Of a stretch of 64,000 nucleotides of DNA, positions 44,274 to 51,688 are shown piece after piece. The stretch spans positions 62,001-126,000 of the forward strand of contig NZ_JAPNLM010000018.1 of NCBI RefSeq assembly GCF_026627255.1. The letters run 5' to 3'. The notes under the pieces are model-generated. The model saw only the letters and a list, made by a program, of their open reading frames with translations. It did no database searches and was not told the DNA's origin. This DNA is from Streptomyces antarcticus. GTDB taxonomy: Bacteria > Actinomycetota > Actinomycetes > Streptomycetales > Streptomycetaceae. How positions within the stretch are numbered: position 1 is the first letter of the stretch; the number at the start of each line of letters is the position of its first letter. A program made the translations under genes and the position numbers.

Positions 44274-45140
44274 ATGACCACCGCCGTCCCCCGCCACCCG
44301 TTCCGTACGGCCGCGGCGGCCGTGACCACGGCCCCGGTCGCCGCGTCGGCCCGGGAAGCAGTCGACGGGATCGAGACCTCCGAGGACGATCGCTACGACG
44401 CGCCGGCGCTGACGATCTCCGCGGCCAAGTGGCGCTGCCTCCACGACCCCGTGGCAGGGGACCTGGAGACCTGGGAGTCGTGGGTCCTGGCCATGCAAGT
44501 GGGTCCGGCGCTGTTCGCCGCCGGGACCGCGCAGGAGGGGCCGGTCGCCTGCCGCGTCGGAACCTTGGACGAGATCCGCAAGCTGCCAGCGACCGGCCCG
44601 CAGGAGTACCTGCATGCCGGGAACTGGCTGACCGCCTTCTACCTCGCACTGATCTGCCGCGAGAACGACCGGCTGAACCAGCTGGCGCAGGTGCCGGTGG
44701 AGTTCCTGCGCGCCTCCGGCGCCGAGTTCGACGCGTACGTCTACGCCTGGATCGAGACCCTGCAGCACTTCTGGTTGGGCCGCTCGGAGGTGTGGGACAC
44801 CCTGGTCACCGCGGTTCAGGGCACTGCCCCGGAGCGCGCACCGATCGCGGGCTCCGAGCTGATGCTGAAGATCCTTCACCCCCCGCTCGAGCTCTTCCAG
44901 CTGTACGTGCGGCGCGAGGACCAGGCCTTCAACGACTCCTTGGTGAATGCCCTGAACCGGCACAAGGAGTACTGGACCGCCAATCAGGCCCGCTCCCTGA
45001 GTGGTGACGGCCTCGTCGCCCTGGCTCCGCTGGCCATGGCATGCATGGCGTACGACGTCGACATGGTGTTCACGGTCGAGTCCGCGTACCTGCCCAAGCA
45101 CCTGCTCAAGCGCACCTGGGTCGGCGAGTTCGCGACGTGA
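44274..45140 (+). CDS. Imm49-family immunity protein, copy 2
   Basis: A 288-residue paralogue of copy 1 with the same landmarks: WESWVLAMQVGPALFAAG, NWLTAFYLALICREN, YVYAWIETLQHFWLG, HKEYWTANQ and the final LPKHLLKRTWVGEF. ATG 44274 lies 55 bases after copy 1. A 73-base piece of this gene (44673-44745) is repeated almost perfectly at 46040-46112. Copy 3 overlaps its stop. Confidence 0.85.
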   Translation: MTTAVPRHPFRTAAAAVTTAPVAASAREAVDGIETSEDDRYDAPALTISAAKWRCLHDPVAGDLETWESWVLAMQVGPALFAAGTAQEGPVACRVGTLDEIRKLPATGPQEYLHAGNWLTAFYLALICRENDRLNQLAQVPVEFLRASGAEFDAYVYAWIETLQHFWLGRSEVWDTLVTAVQGTAPERAPIAGSELMLKILHPPLELFQLYVRREDQAFNDSLVNALNRHKEYWTANQARSLSGDGLVALAPLAMACMAYDVDMVFTVESAYLPKHLLKRTWVGEFAT

Positions 45141-45991
45141 CGGCAAGGGTGGTGCGGCACATTGTTCCCGCGGTCGACGAGCAGGTCACCGAGCGTCTGG
45201 CGGACGAGTTCGAGACGCGCATCCGGAGTCTGGATGCCTCGCCCTCGACGGTCGGCACGGCGCTGAACGAGGCACTCCTGCTGGTTCAGGCGCACCAGGC
45301 CCTCAACCCGCGCGCCAACCGCTTCGCCACGTGGGACGCCACCGTCTCCGCCATGCAGGTGGGTGCGGCGGCCTTCGCAGCCGCCTCCGTCACCGACGGC
45401 GGGATCGAAGCGCGCATCGCGCACGAAGTACGGACCATCAAGGCCACGGGACCCCAGCCCCACGCGAATGCCGGCAACTGGCTGACCGTGCTCTGGTTCG
45501 TCATCGTCTGCCGGGACCAGCCCCGCATGGACGCAATGTGCCGGGTTCCCCTCGATCTCCTCCGGTCGTCCGGCGCCGAGGGCGACGAGTACGTCTACCA
45601 CTGGGTGGATGCCCTGCAGACGTACTGGCGCGAGCAGCCGGGCCTGCTGGAGAAGCTCACGTCGGCCATCGAGCAGTCCCACCCGGACATCGCCACGATC
45701 GCGCCGCGCGATCTGCTCCAGTGCGTGCTGTACCCGCCGGTCAACCTCTTCCACCAGTTCCTGCGCAAGGACCACGACGGATTCAACCAGGCGCTCGCGG
45801 AGGCTCTGGAACTCCACAAGGCGTACTGGAGCACACCGGAACGCTCGGGGGACATCGCGGGCTTCCTGGCCCTCGGGCCGCTCGCGATCGCCTGCCTCGC
45901 GCACGACGCGGGCTTCCCCATCGAGGTCGAGTCCGACTACCTCCCCGTCCGCCTCCTGGACCGTTCCTGGGTAGGCGAGTTCGACACGTGA
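45137..45991 (+). CDS. Imm49-family immunity protein, copy 3
   Basis: A 284-residue paralogue. GTG 45137 overlaps the copy 2 stop (GTGA). Landmarks are ATWDATVSAMQVGAAAFAAAS, KATGPQPHANAGNWLTVLW, YVYHWVDALQTYW, HKAYWSTPE and LPVRLLDRSWVGEF. It differs from copies 1 and 2 at many core positions, suggesting old divergence and perhaps a different toxin partner. Confidence 0.85.
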   Translation: MTARVVRHIVPAVDEQVTERLADEFETRIRSLDASPSTVGTALNEALLLVQAHQALNPRANRFATWDATVSAMQVGAAAFAAASVTDGGIEARIAHEVRTIKATGPQPHANAGNWLTVLWFVIVCRDQPRMDAMCRVPLDLLRSSGAEGDEYVYHWVDALQTYWREQPGLLEKLTSAIEQSHPDIATIAPRDLLQCVLYPPVNLFHQFLRKDHDGFNQALAEALELHKAYWSTPERSGDIAGFLALGPLAIACLAHDAGFPIEVESDYLPVRLLDRSWVGEFDT

Positions 45992-46039
45992 TGCCCGGAC
46001 ACCTGCGGGCAGGCGCTCGCGAGGGGTGCGGCTGCCCCC

Positions 46040-46112
46040 CTGAACCAGCTGGCGCAGGTGCCGGTGGAGTTCCTGCGGGCCTCCGGCGCCGAGTTCGACG
46101 CGTACGTCTACG
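46040..46112 (+). pseudogene. 73-base fragment of an Imm49 gene
   Basis: Matches 44673-44745 of copy 2 at 72 of 73 bases and reads LNQLAQVPVEFLRASGAEFD in the same frame sense, but it has no start or remainder. It lies between copies 3 and 4. The near identity points to recent duplication or recombination that left only this piece. Confidence 0.8.
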
Positions 46113-46188
46113 TCCAGGCCTCCGAAAACACCGGTACGTATGCTGGAGCCGTACTCAAAGAATTCAAGCTCTTTTAAGGAGAAACGCC

Positions 46189-47040
46189 TTGGTTTCGGTC
46201 ATCCCCCGCCATCCCTTCCCCACAGAGAACGCGGAAGCAGCGCTCACCGTGCTCAAGGAGAGTGCGGAGGGGTGGATCGATGGTCTGGAGGCGGACCCGA
46301 CTGGTCTGGGCGAAGCCTTGGACACCACGCTCATGGTGGCCAAGGTGCGCTGCCTGACGGATCCGCGGGGGTCGATCTTTCCCACGTGGGATGCCTGGGT
46401 GAACGCCATGCAGGTCGGTTCGGCCGTGTTCGCCACCGCGACCGCGACCGAGGGCCAGGTGCAGTGCCGGATCGCGCACGAGGACCGTACGCTCCGGGCC
46501 ACCGGCCCGCAGCGGTACGTGACGCCGGGTACCTGGCTGACCGCCTTCTACCTGGCCGTGGTGTGCCGGGAGCGGGACAGGATCACGGGCCTGTGCCGGG
46601 TGCCGCTGTCGCTGCTCCGGGACAACAACGCGCAATTCGACGCGTTCGAGTACGCCTGGATCGACGCGCTGCAGACCTACTGGCTCGGTGGTGACGGCCT
46701 CAGCGCGAAGCTGGTGGCCGCGATCGACGGCACGGACCCAGCAGTCGCCACTCATCCGGAAGCCGCGGGCAAGCTGATGTATCCGCCGATGGAGATGTTC
46801 CACCGCGTCGTTCGCGGGGACCACGCCGGCTTCAACCGCGCCCTCGCCGCAGCCCTGGAGTGGCACTTGGAGTACTGGACCGACGAGGGCCGGGCGGCCC
46901 GGGTCTCGGGTCTCGTTGCCCTCGCTCCGCTCGCCGTGGCCTGCTTCGCCCAGAACGAGGGCATTCCGATCGAGGTCGAGTCCGAATACCTGCCCGCCAC
47001 CCTCCTCGTCGGCAACTGGTGCGGCGAATTCCCCACGTAG
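46189..47040 (+). CDS. Imm49-family immunity protein, copy 4
   Basis: A 283-residue paralogue (PTWDAWVNAMQVGSAVFATA, TWLTAFYLAVVCRE, FEYAWIDALQTYWLG, HLEYWTDEG and the final LPATLLVGNWCGEF). TTG 46189 lies seven bases after AAGGAG. The 76 bases upstream (46113-46188) are clearly more AT-rich than their neighbours and may hold its own promoter, so this copy may be expressed separately. A hairpin follows. Confidence 0.85.
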   Translation: MVSVIPRHPFPTENAEAALTVLKESAEGWIDGLEADPTGLGEALDTTLMVAKVRCLTDPRGSIFPTWDAWVNAMQVGSAVFATATATEGQVQCRIAHEDRTLRATGPQRYVTPGTWLTAFYLAVVCRERDRITGLCRVPLSLLRDNNAQFDAFEYAWIDALQTYWLGGDGLSAKLVAAIDGTDPAVATHPEAAGKLMYPPMEMFHRVVRGDHAGFNRALAAALEWHLEYWTDEGRAARVSGLVALAPLAVACFAQNEGIPIEVESEYLPATLLVGNWCGEFPT

Positions 47041-47440
47041 AGCGGACTACGTGACGAGCCCAGTGCCTCGGCGGCAACGTGGATGACCCGGATGTCGACG
47101 GGGACCCGGGTCATCGCCCGGCAACGCGCGCGGCGTCGGAGCGGGCTGGAGCCTGGTCGGGGTGAACACGGGGAGCCTCGCCGAAGCCCTCATCCGCACC
47201 CCCGGCACCCTGCACACCGCGCACGTGGGCCTCCCCGGCGCAGCGGCTGCTGCCCACGGGCCGGATCGAAGCCGCTGGATTCGAGAAACGGTTGACCCCG
47301 GCAGCCGGCAGCTTCCTCGACCCCCTGCCAACCGGCGCGGCCGCGTACACACGCACCCGTCACGCACGCTCGTCCCCCATCGACCCGTCCGGCCGTCCGG
47401 CAGTTCCCCGCCCGGCTCCGGCGCAAGGCCACAGGACATG
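47041..47440. other. gene-poor stretch between immunity array and attachment site
   Basis: This stretch starts with the immunity-operon hairpin (47082-47115). The rest keeps several short open frames in both directions, but none has a good ribosome site, a recognisable protein or a consistent length. It may be the remains of a decayed gene. I can support nothing further. Confidence 0.4.
47082..47115 (+). terminator. terminator of the immunity operon
   Basis: A perfect 10-base-pair inverted repeat, GATGACCCGG (47082-47091) and CCGGGTCATC (47106-47115), with a 14-base loop, 41 bases after the copy 4 stop. Confidence 0.65.
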
Positions 47441-47477
47441 AAAAAGCCCCAGGTCACGGCGAGTGAGTCCTGGGGCT
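47441..47477 (-). terminator. rho-independent terminator of the tRNA-Thr locus
   Basis: On the minus strand, AGCCCCAGG and CCTGGGGCT (arms 47445-47453 and 47469-47477) form a nine-base-pair stem, followed by five T residues. It lies directly downstream of the tRNA-Thr 3' half, as expected for the original tRNA terminator. Confidence 0.85.
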
Positions 47478-47483
47478 AATCCG

Positions 47484-47525
47484 AGCCGCCTTCGGGATTC
47501 GAACCCGAGACCTACGCATTACGAG
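47484..47525 (-). other. attachment site: 3' half of a tRNA-Thr(CGT) gene
   Basis: On the minus strand these 42 bases run from the anticodon loop (CTCGTAA, anticodon CGT) through the 3' anticodon stem (TGCG). They continue through the variable loop, a full T arm (TCGGGTTCGAATCCCGA) and the 3' acceptor strand GGCGGC with discriminator T. The 5' half is missing: upstream the sequence is unrelated and cannot pair with TGCG or GGCGGC. A lone tRNA 3' half is the usual trace left at one end of an element integrated into that tRNA. The element must lie to the right; an intact tRNA-Thr is expected at its far end. Confidence 0.8.
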
Positions 47526-47871
47526 ACCGTGAGCGATCATGCCGCCGGATGCTGCGTGATGCCGTCGGGTGATGTCGTGCCTGATCAGAGCACATGCGAC
47601 GGGTTGACCCCTGCTACCTCGTGATGCACTGTCCAAAGGCATCCGGCCACCGGCTGGCCACCGAGACTGGCCCAGCAGACGACAAGACGCCGTATCGATG
47701 GGGTTGTCGGACTCCTACAGGCCACACCGTGTACTCCTCCTCCGGCCAGCCCCGTGCATGCTCGTACCGCTGCCGGCAGAAGCGGCGGGCGGGACTCTGC
47801 GACGTGACGCCCTGCCGACACAGCCACTACCTCACCCAACGCCCTGACCTCCAGGCAGCGCGCATCCGCCG
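47526..47871. other. 346-base gap right of the attachment site
   Basis: Begins with a run of GATGCCG(C/T)CGG-type repeats (about 47537-47570) that could be arm sites for a recombinase. A cysteine-rich open frame (47594-47950, plus strand) has no good ribosome site and overlaps the end of the DUF6236 gene, so I do not call it a gene. Confidence 0.4.
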
Positions 47872-49098
47872 TCACGCCCCGAGCACGCGGGGGGCACGAT
47901 GGGTGAGGCGGCGCATCACGCTTGTGGGCCGCAGGCCGTTCTCCACCTGAAGGAGGAAGGAAACCGGGGAATTGCTGAGGGCCTCGTCGCGCTGCTTGCT
48001 GATCTGCCGCTGGTAGCCCACCAGGCCGAAAGCGAGGCCAAGGGCGGAGGCGTAGGGCAGCCCTCCCGCCGCATAGCCGCCCACGGCTCCCAAGACTGCA
48101 GGCGCTTCCGTCTGAACGTTGAGCACTCCAGTGGCCGCGTCGATCTTGAGGCTCTTCATCGCGGCCTTGAGGTCGTTCAGTGGGCGCTCGAAGCGGGTCC
48201 GGTGCAACTGTCGCAGGCGGGCGGCGAGAACTTCGCGATCCTCGATCTCCGCGAGGTGCTCCTGCATCTCACGTGCAACGCTGTCGACCTCATCCATGAA
48301 GGTCTCGAACTCGGCCCCGTGTTTCTGCCGGAGTTCGATCACCTTACCGACCGACACATTCGCCAGGTCTGCTGGCAGGACCATCCGGACGGCCAGCTCT
48401 CCCAGAACCGCGGACACGGACTGGTCGGCCCGCGGTTGCCGGCCCCGCAGCAGAACGGTCCTGACACGTTCGGTGTCCCATTCCTGGCTCGCCCGGTGCG
48501 CCGCCATCTGGTCCGTTGTCGGCACCAGGTGGTTACGCCGCGCAAGCTCATCGGTCAGCGCACACTTGTAGACCCACGCCAGCATCGGGTCCATAGAGAT
48601 CCACGTGCCGGACGTCTCCCGCCCCTCGAACGTGGGGCGGTCCGCGTTGATGGCCAGCCCTTCAGCGATCAGCGCCTCACGTAGGACCGGTGAGACCTCC
48701 TGCCAGTACAAATGAGCGATGTACCCACCAGGGCGGCCGTCGGAATGGGTATCTCTATGGGCGTTCGGGACGTAGAGGTTGGTACGCCGCAAGGACGGCG
48801 GTACGACCGTGCTCTCGCGGATCTGCCATTCGCGGATCTCGTAGTACCGGCGCAACGTCCCGGCGTGTTCGCGGATGGTCTCCAGAAAGGGGGCCTCCAC
48901 GGCTGCGGGGGCCGCACCGGGCTCAACCGGAACGAAGAAGTCGAGTCCATCGGCCAGGGCCTTGCCTGTCTCTGAATCCCGGACGGGGTAGTCCCGGGGA
49001 ACCACGCGAGCCAACTGCGGCCAGTACAAGGCCGCCACCTTCATCCAGTCATCGTTCTGGACGTGCACGTACGGGTAGTACAACCCGGTCTGCCGCAT
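47872..49098 (-). CDS. DUF6236-like protein
   Basis: A 408-residue protein opening MRQTGLYYPYVHVQNDDWMK and VAALYWPQLARVVP, the pattern of the DUF6236 family (name from memory), which occurs on actinobacterial mobile elements and near defence genes. Residues about 255-325 are a charged, coiled-coil-like helix, followed by a glycine-rich hydrophobic patch (GAVGGYAAGGLPYASALGLAF) that might insert into a membrane. ATG 49098 is favoured over GTG 49107. The function is unknown. Confidence 0.7.
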   Translation of the reverse strand: MRQTGLYYPYVHVQNDDWMKVAALYWPQLARVVPRDYPVRDSETGKALADGLDFFVPVEPGAAPAAVEAPFLETIREHAGTLRRYYEIREWQIRESTVVPPSLRRTNLYVPNAHRDTHSDGRPGGYIAHLYWQEVSPVLREALIAEGLAINADRPTFEGRETSGTWISMDPMLAWVYKCALTDELARRNHLVPTTDQMAAHRASQEWDTERVRTVLLRGRQPRADQSVSAVLGELAVRMVLPADLANVSVGKVIELRQKHGAEFETFMDEVDSVAREMQEHLAEIEDREVLAARLRQLHRTRFERPLNDLKAAMKSLKIDAATGVLNVQTEAPAVLGAVGGYAAGGLPYASALGLAFGLVGYQRQISKQRDEALSNSPVSFLLQVENGLRPTSVMRRLTHRAPRVLGA

Positions 49099-49326
49099 GC
49101 TTCCCACTACCCCTAGTCAATTCCAGCCTGACCTCTGTACTGATCATCATCCAGCAGCGCGGGTTGAGGAGGGTAGCCACTGATGCGACGCCGCGCTCTC
49201 GTCACCGTGGGTGATGCTGCGCGAGTGCGGTCCACCGTCCCGAGGCCGTCGGCTCCCTTCCCTCTGGAATATCCCTCTGCCCGTTTCGATTGCTTCTCTT
49301 GTACCGATCACGGGAGGGGGACGGTG

Positions 49327-50262
49327 ATGGCCGAGCTGATGTTGTTCCGGCGAGACGCAGGCGGGCGGGACGTCGAGCTGCCCGGTTCGACGGTGGCGCT
49401 GGAGGTCGAACTGCAGCGGCGGGTCGAGGCCGGCCTGGAGGCGATGCTCGGTATCCGGTTCCTAGCGTCGGAGTACCCGACCGGTCCGTGGCACCGGGGC
49501 CGGATCGACACCCTCGGGCTGGACGAGAACGGCAGCCCTGTAGTGATCGAGTTCAAAAAGGGCTCCGACAGCGGGGTGCTGTCGCAGGCCGTCTCGTACC
49601 TGTCCTGGCTGGAGTCGGCGCACCACGAGTTCGAGGCACTCGTGCGGAAGGTGCTGGGCGCGGAGGCTGCCGGGTCGATTGACTGGCGTCGACCTCGGAT
49701 GGTCTGTATCGCGGCTAGCTTCTCCCACCACGACCGTGTGGCCGTGCAGCGGCTGCCCGAGCGGATCGACCTGGTGCGCTACCGGATCTTCGAAGGCGGC
49801 CTGCTGAGCTTGCTGCTCGTCGACTCCTCGCCCGGCTTCCCGGCCGCCGCTTCGTCCCGGCGAAATCGGGAGCGGGAGGCGGCGGTCGACGTCGCGGCGG
49901 CGGCCCCGGTGGCTCCTTCGCCGGCGGATGCCAGCCTCGTACCGGAGTGCCTGCGGGACCTGTACGCGGAGGTGGACGACGCGCTCACGGCATGGGGCGA
50001 GGTCGAGGTGGCGCCGCTGCGGCACTACATCGCCTACCGGCGGCTGGTGAACGTGGCGTCGGTGCTCTTCCGCCCAAAGCACGAGGCGATCCTGGTCTAT
50101 CTCAGACTCGACCCGGATTCGGTCGCGCTGGAGGAGGGCTTCACCCGGGACATGCGCGGCATCGGGCACCTCGGGACCGGGGACCTGGAGGTACGCCTCG
50201 CTTCGGCAGCCGACCTGGAGAAGGCGGTGCCGTTGATCCGGCGGGCATTCGAGGCGGCTTGA
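49327..50262 (+). CDS. PD-(D/E)XK nuclease-like protein with DUF5655-like C-terminus
   Basis: A 311-residue protein. Residues about 25-165 resemble the endonuclease NucS/DUF91-type fold, with the catalytic pattern D61 (GRIDTLG), E75 and K77 (VIEFKKG). After a proline/alanine linker (about 170-200), residues 205-310 match the DUF5655 type (LYAEVDDALTAWGEVEVAPLR and YRRLVNVASVLFR in part). Such proteins are thought to act on DNA in defence or repair. ATG 49327 follows GGGAGG; GTG 49324 is adjacent. It converges on a methyltransferase gene across a strong hairpin. Confidence 0.8.
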   Translation: MAELMLFRRDAGGRDVELPGSTVALEVELQRRVEAGLEAMLGIRFLASEYPTGPWHRGRIDTLGLDENGSPVVIEFKKGSDSGVLSQAVSYLSWLESAHHEFEALVRKVLGAEAAGSIDWRRPRMVCIAASFSHHDRVAVQRLPERIDLVRYRIFEGGLLSLLLVDSSPGFPAAASSRRNREREAAVDVAAAAPVAPSPADASLVPECLRDLYAEVDDALTAWGEVEVAPLRHYIAYRRLVNVASVLFRPKHEAILVYLRLDPDSVALEEGFTRDMRGIGHLGTGDLEVRLASAADLEKAVPLIRRAFEAA

Positions 50263-50271
50263 CGCAAACAG

Positions 50272-50316
50272 AAGGGCGGCTGGAGCATCGGTTACTCGAT
50301 GCTCCAGCCGCCCTTT
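50272..50316. terminator. bidirectional terminator between nuclease and methyltransferase genes
   Basis: A perfect 19-base-pair stem (50272-50290 with 50297-50315) and six-base loop between two convergent stops. Short T runs occur on both sides. Confidence 0.9.
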
Positions 50317-50358
50317 GGCGTCTGCGGTCCGCGGACCCCGGGCTCTCCGCTCTCATGC

Positions 50359-51105
50359 TCATGCCTCCGGACCGGCCAGCTCGAAGTCGTCCTTTGTCAG
50401 TTCGGCGCGCAGCCGCTCCTCGGCGACGTCGGCGTAGTGCGCGGACAGCTCGACGCCCACAAAGCGGCGTCCCTCGCGCAGGGCCGCGACCCCCGTGGAG
50501 CCGCTGCCGGTGAACGGGTCGAGCACAGTGCCGCCCTCGGGGCAGACCTGGACGAGCTGCTGCATGACCTCGACCGGCTTCTGGGTGATGTGGACACGGC
50601 CCTTGCGGGGCTGGGAGGCGATGTAATGACCCGGCAGGTAGAGGTCGCGGGTGTTGTCGAGGGATCCCTTGACGCCCCAGATGATGAACTCCGAGTCCTG
50701 CTTCGGCCCGCCCTTGCGGGGCCGGCTGGAGGGCTTGATCCACGGGATGGTGCCACTCCAGGTCCACCCGGCCATCTGCAGGGCGTCCGAGGTAGTCGGT
50801 TCCTGGCGCCAGTCGGTGAAGACCATGGCGACCGCGTGCTCGGTCGAGGCCCGGTACGCCTCGGTGAGCAGTTCGGTCAGCCAGGATCGGTAGGAACGCT
50901 GGTCGCGGTTCTCTCCGGGGAAGTTCTGCAGGTCGTGCGCACTGTTGCTGGTGACGTACTTGGCTCGCGCGGTGCGACCGGTGCGGTCCGAACTGGTACG
51001 CCCGCCGGAGTTGTACGGCGGGTCGGTGATGACGGCGTTGACGCTCTCGTCCGGGAGGGTCTTCAGCACGGTGAGGGCATCGCCTCGGTGCAGCGTGTAG
51101 CTCAT
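50359..51105 (-). CDS. site-specific DNA methyltransferase (N6-adenine/N4-cytosine type)
   Basis: A 248-residue amino-methyltransferase with DPPY (VITDPPYNSGG) near the start and the AdoMet motif DPFTGSGSTG near the end, so the order is the beta class. TQKPVEVMQQLVQ is typical of the family. ATG 51105 follows AGAGG. It may protect the element from restriction, serve as an orphan epigenetic mark, or pair with the neighbouring nuclease; the sequence does not decide. The target site is unknown. Confidence 0.9.
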   Translation of the reverse strand: MSYTLHRGDALTVLKTLPDESVNAVITDPPYNSGGRTSSDRTGRTARAKYVTSNSAHDLQNFPGENRDQRSYRSWLTELLTEAYRASTEHAVAMVFTDWRQEPTTSDALQMAGWTWSGTIPWIKPSSRPRKGGPKQDSEFIIWGVKGSLDNTRDLYLPGHYIASQPRKGRVHITQKPVEVMQQLVQVCPEGGTVLDPFTGSGSTGVAALREGRRFVGVELSAHYADVAEERLRAELTKDDFELAGPEA

Positions 51106-51601
51106 GTGCGGGGCCTCTTTCAGGGCACGGCGGGACTGAACCCGCTCCGGGCGTCGCTCAACAGCGGTCGTTTCGAGCGGGGTTGCGCCGGAGGTTAGTC
51201 GCGAATTCCGGCCGCGCCTAACGAGCCGTTGTCTCTGTCCGAGGCCGAGCCCGGGAGCCGTTTGGCGCGGCCGGAATCCGGGTCTACTGTCTCGCCATGT
51301 CACCGGGGCAGAGCAGCGCTCCACCCTCGCTGACCTGTGCTTATCCGTGTTGTCTCGTCCGAATGGGCAGCACGGCAGGCCCGTTAGCCCTTCGTCCGAG
51401 AAGCCGTGAGGAGAACCGGTGTTCCGCCTGAGATTACGAGCGCGGCTGGCTGCCGCGCTTGACCCGAGACCGGCGTCCGGGAGCTACCAACTCCCCTGAC
51501 CCGGGCCCGCCCTGAGAGGCGGATTCACATCGGCGCGGTGCCGACGGCTTTGCACGAGAAGTCGGCACCGCGCCTCCTACGAACCACGAGGAGCCGCTGC
51601 G
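51106..51601. promoter_or_regulatory. leader region of the transfer operon
   Basis: About 500 bases between the divergent methyltransferase and transfer genes. It holds a perfect 14-base inverted repeat with a long spacer (51205-51218 and 51264-51277), a possible 26-codon ORF (51419-51499), and a perfect 14-base-pair hairpin (51532-51545 with 51561-51574) just before the ribosome site of the next small ORF. It is probably a regulated leader. Confidence 0.55.
51419..51499 (+). CDS. possible 26-residue leader ORF
   Basis: GTG 51419 lies five bases after GAGGAG and opens a 26-codon frame reading MFRLRLRARLAAALDPRP at its start. It is arginine-rich. It may be a leader peptide or chance; no homologue is recognised. 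Confidence 0.25.
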   Translation: MFRLRLRARLAAALDPRPASGSYQLP

Positions 51602-51688
51602 ATGCAGCATGCCCTGACACCCCCGCGCCCCGACCCAACACCGCTGCCCGACTGGCACCGCCGTACCGGTGAACGGCAGCGGCGATGA
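51602..51688 (+). CDS. 28-residue ORF translationally coupled to the cell-wall hydrolase
   Basis: ATG 51602 lies eight bases after GAGGAG. The frame encodes 28 residues (MQHALTPPRPDPTPLPDWHR then RTGERQRR) and stops at TGA 51686-51688, which overlaps the ATG of the next gene (ATGA). The next gene has no ribosome site of its own, so its translation probably depends on this ORF. No function is known for the peptide; it may serve only for coupling. Confidence 0.6.
   Translation: MQHALTPPRPDPTPLPDWHRRTGERQRR

Noticed and set aside
47162..47479. Short open frame of about 105 codons downstream of the immunity array
   Set aside because: Composition is Pro/Arg-rich, it reads through the terminator of the tRNA locus, and it has no family resemblance.
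47484..47560. A complete tRNA gene
   Set aside because: The 5' half cannot be found: the bases beyond the anticodon loop do not pair with the 3' stems.
47594..47950. Cysteine-rich 118-codon frame right of the attachment site
   Set aside because: No ribosome site, overlaps the DUF6236-like gene on the other strand, and no recognisable protein.
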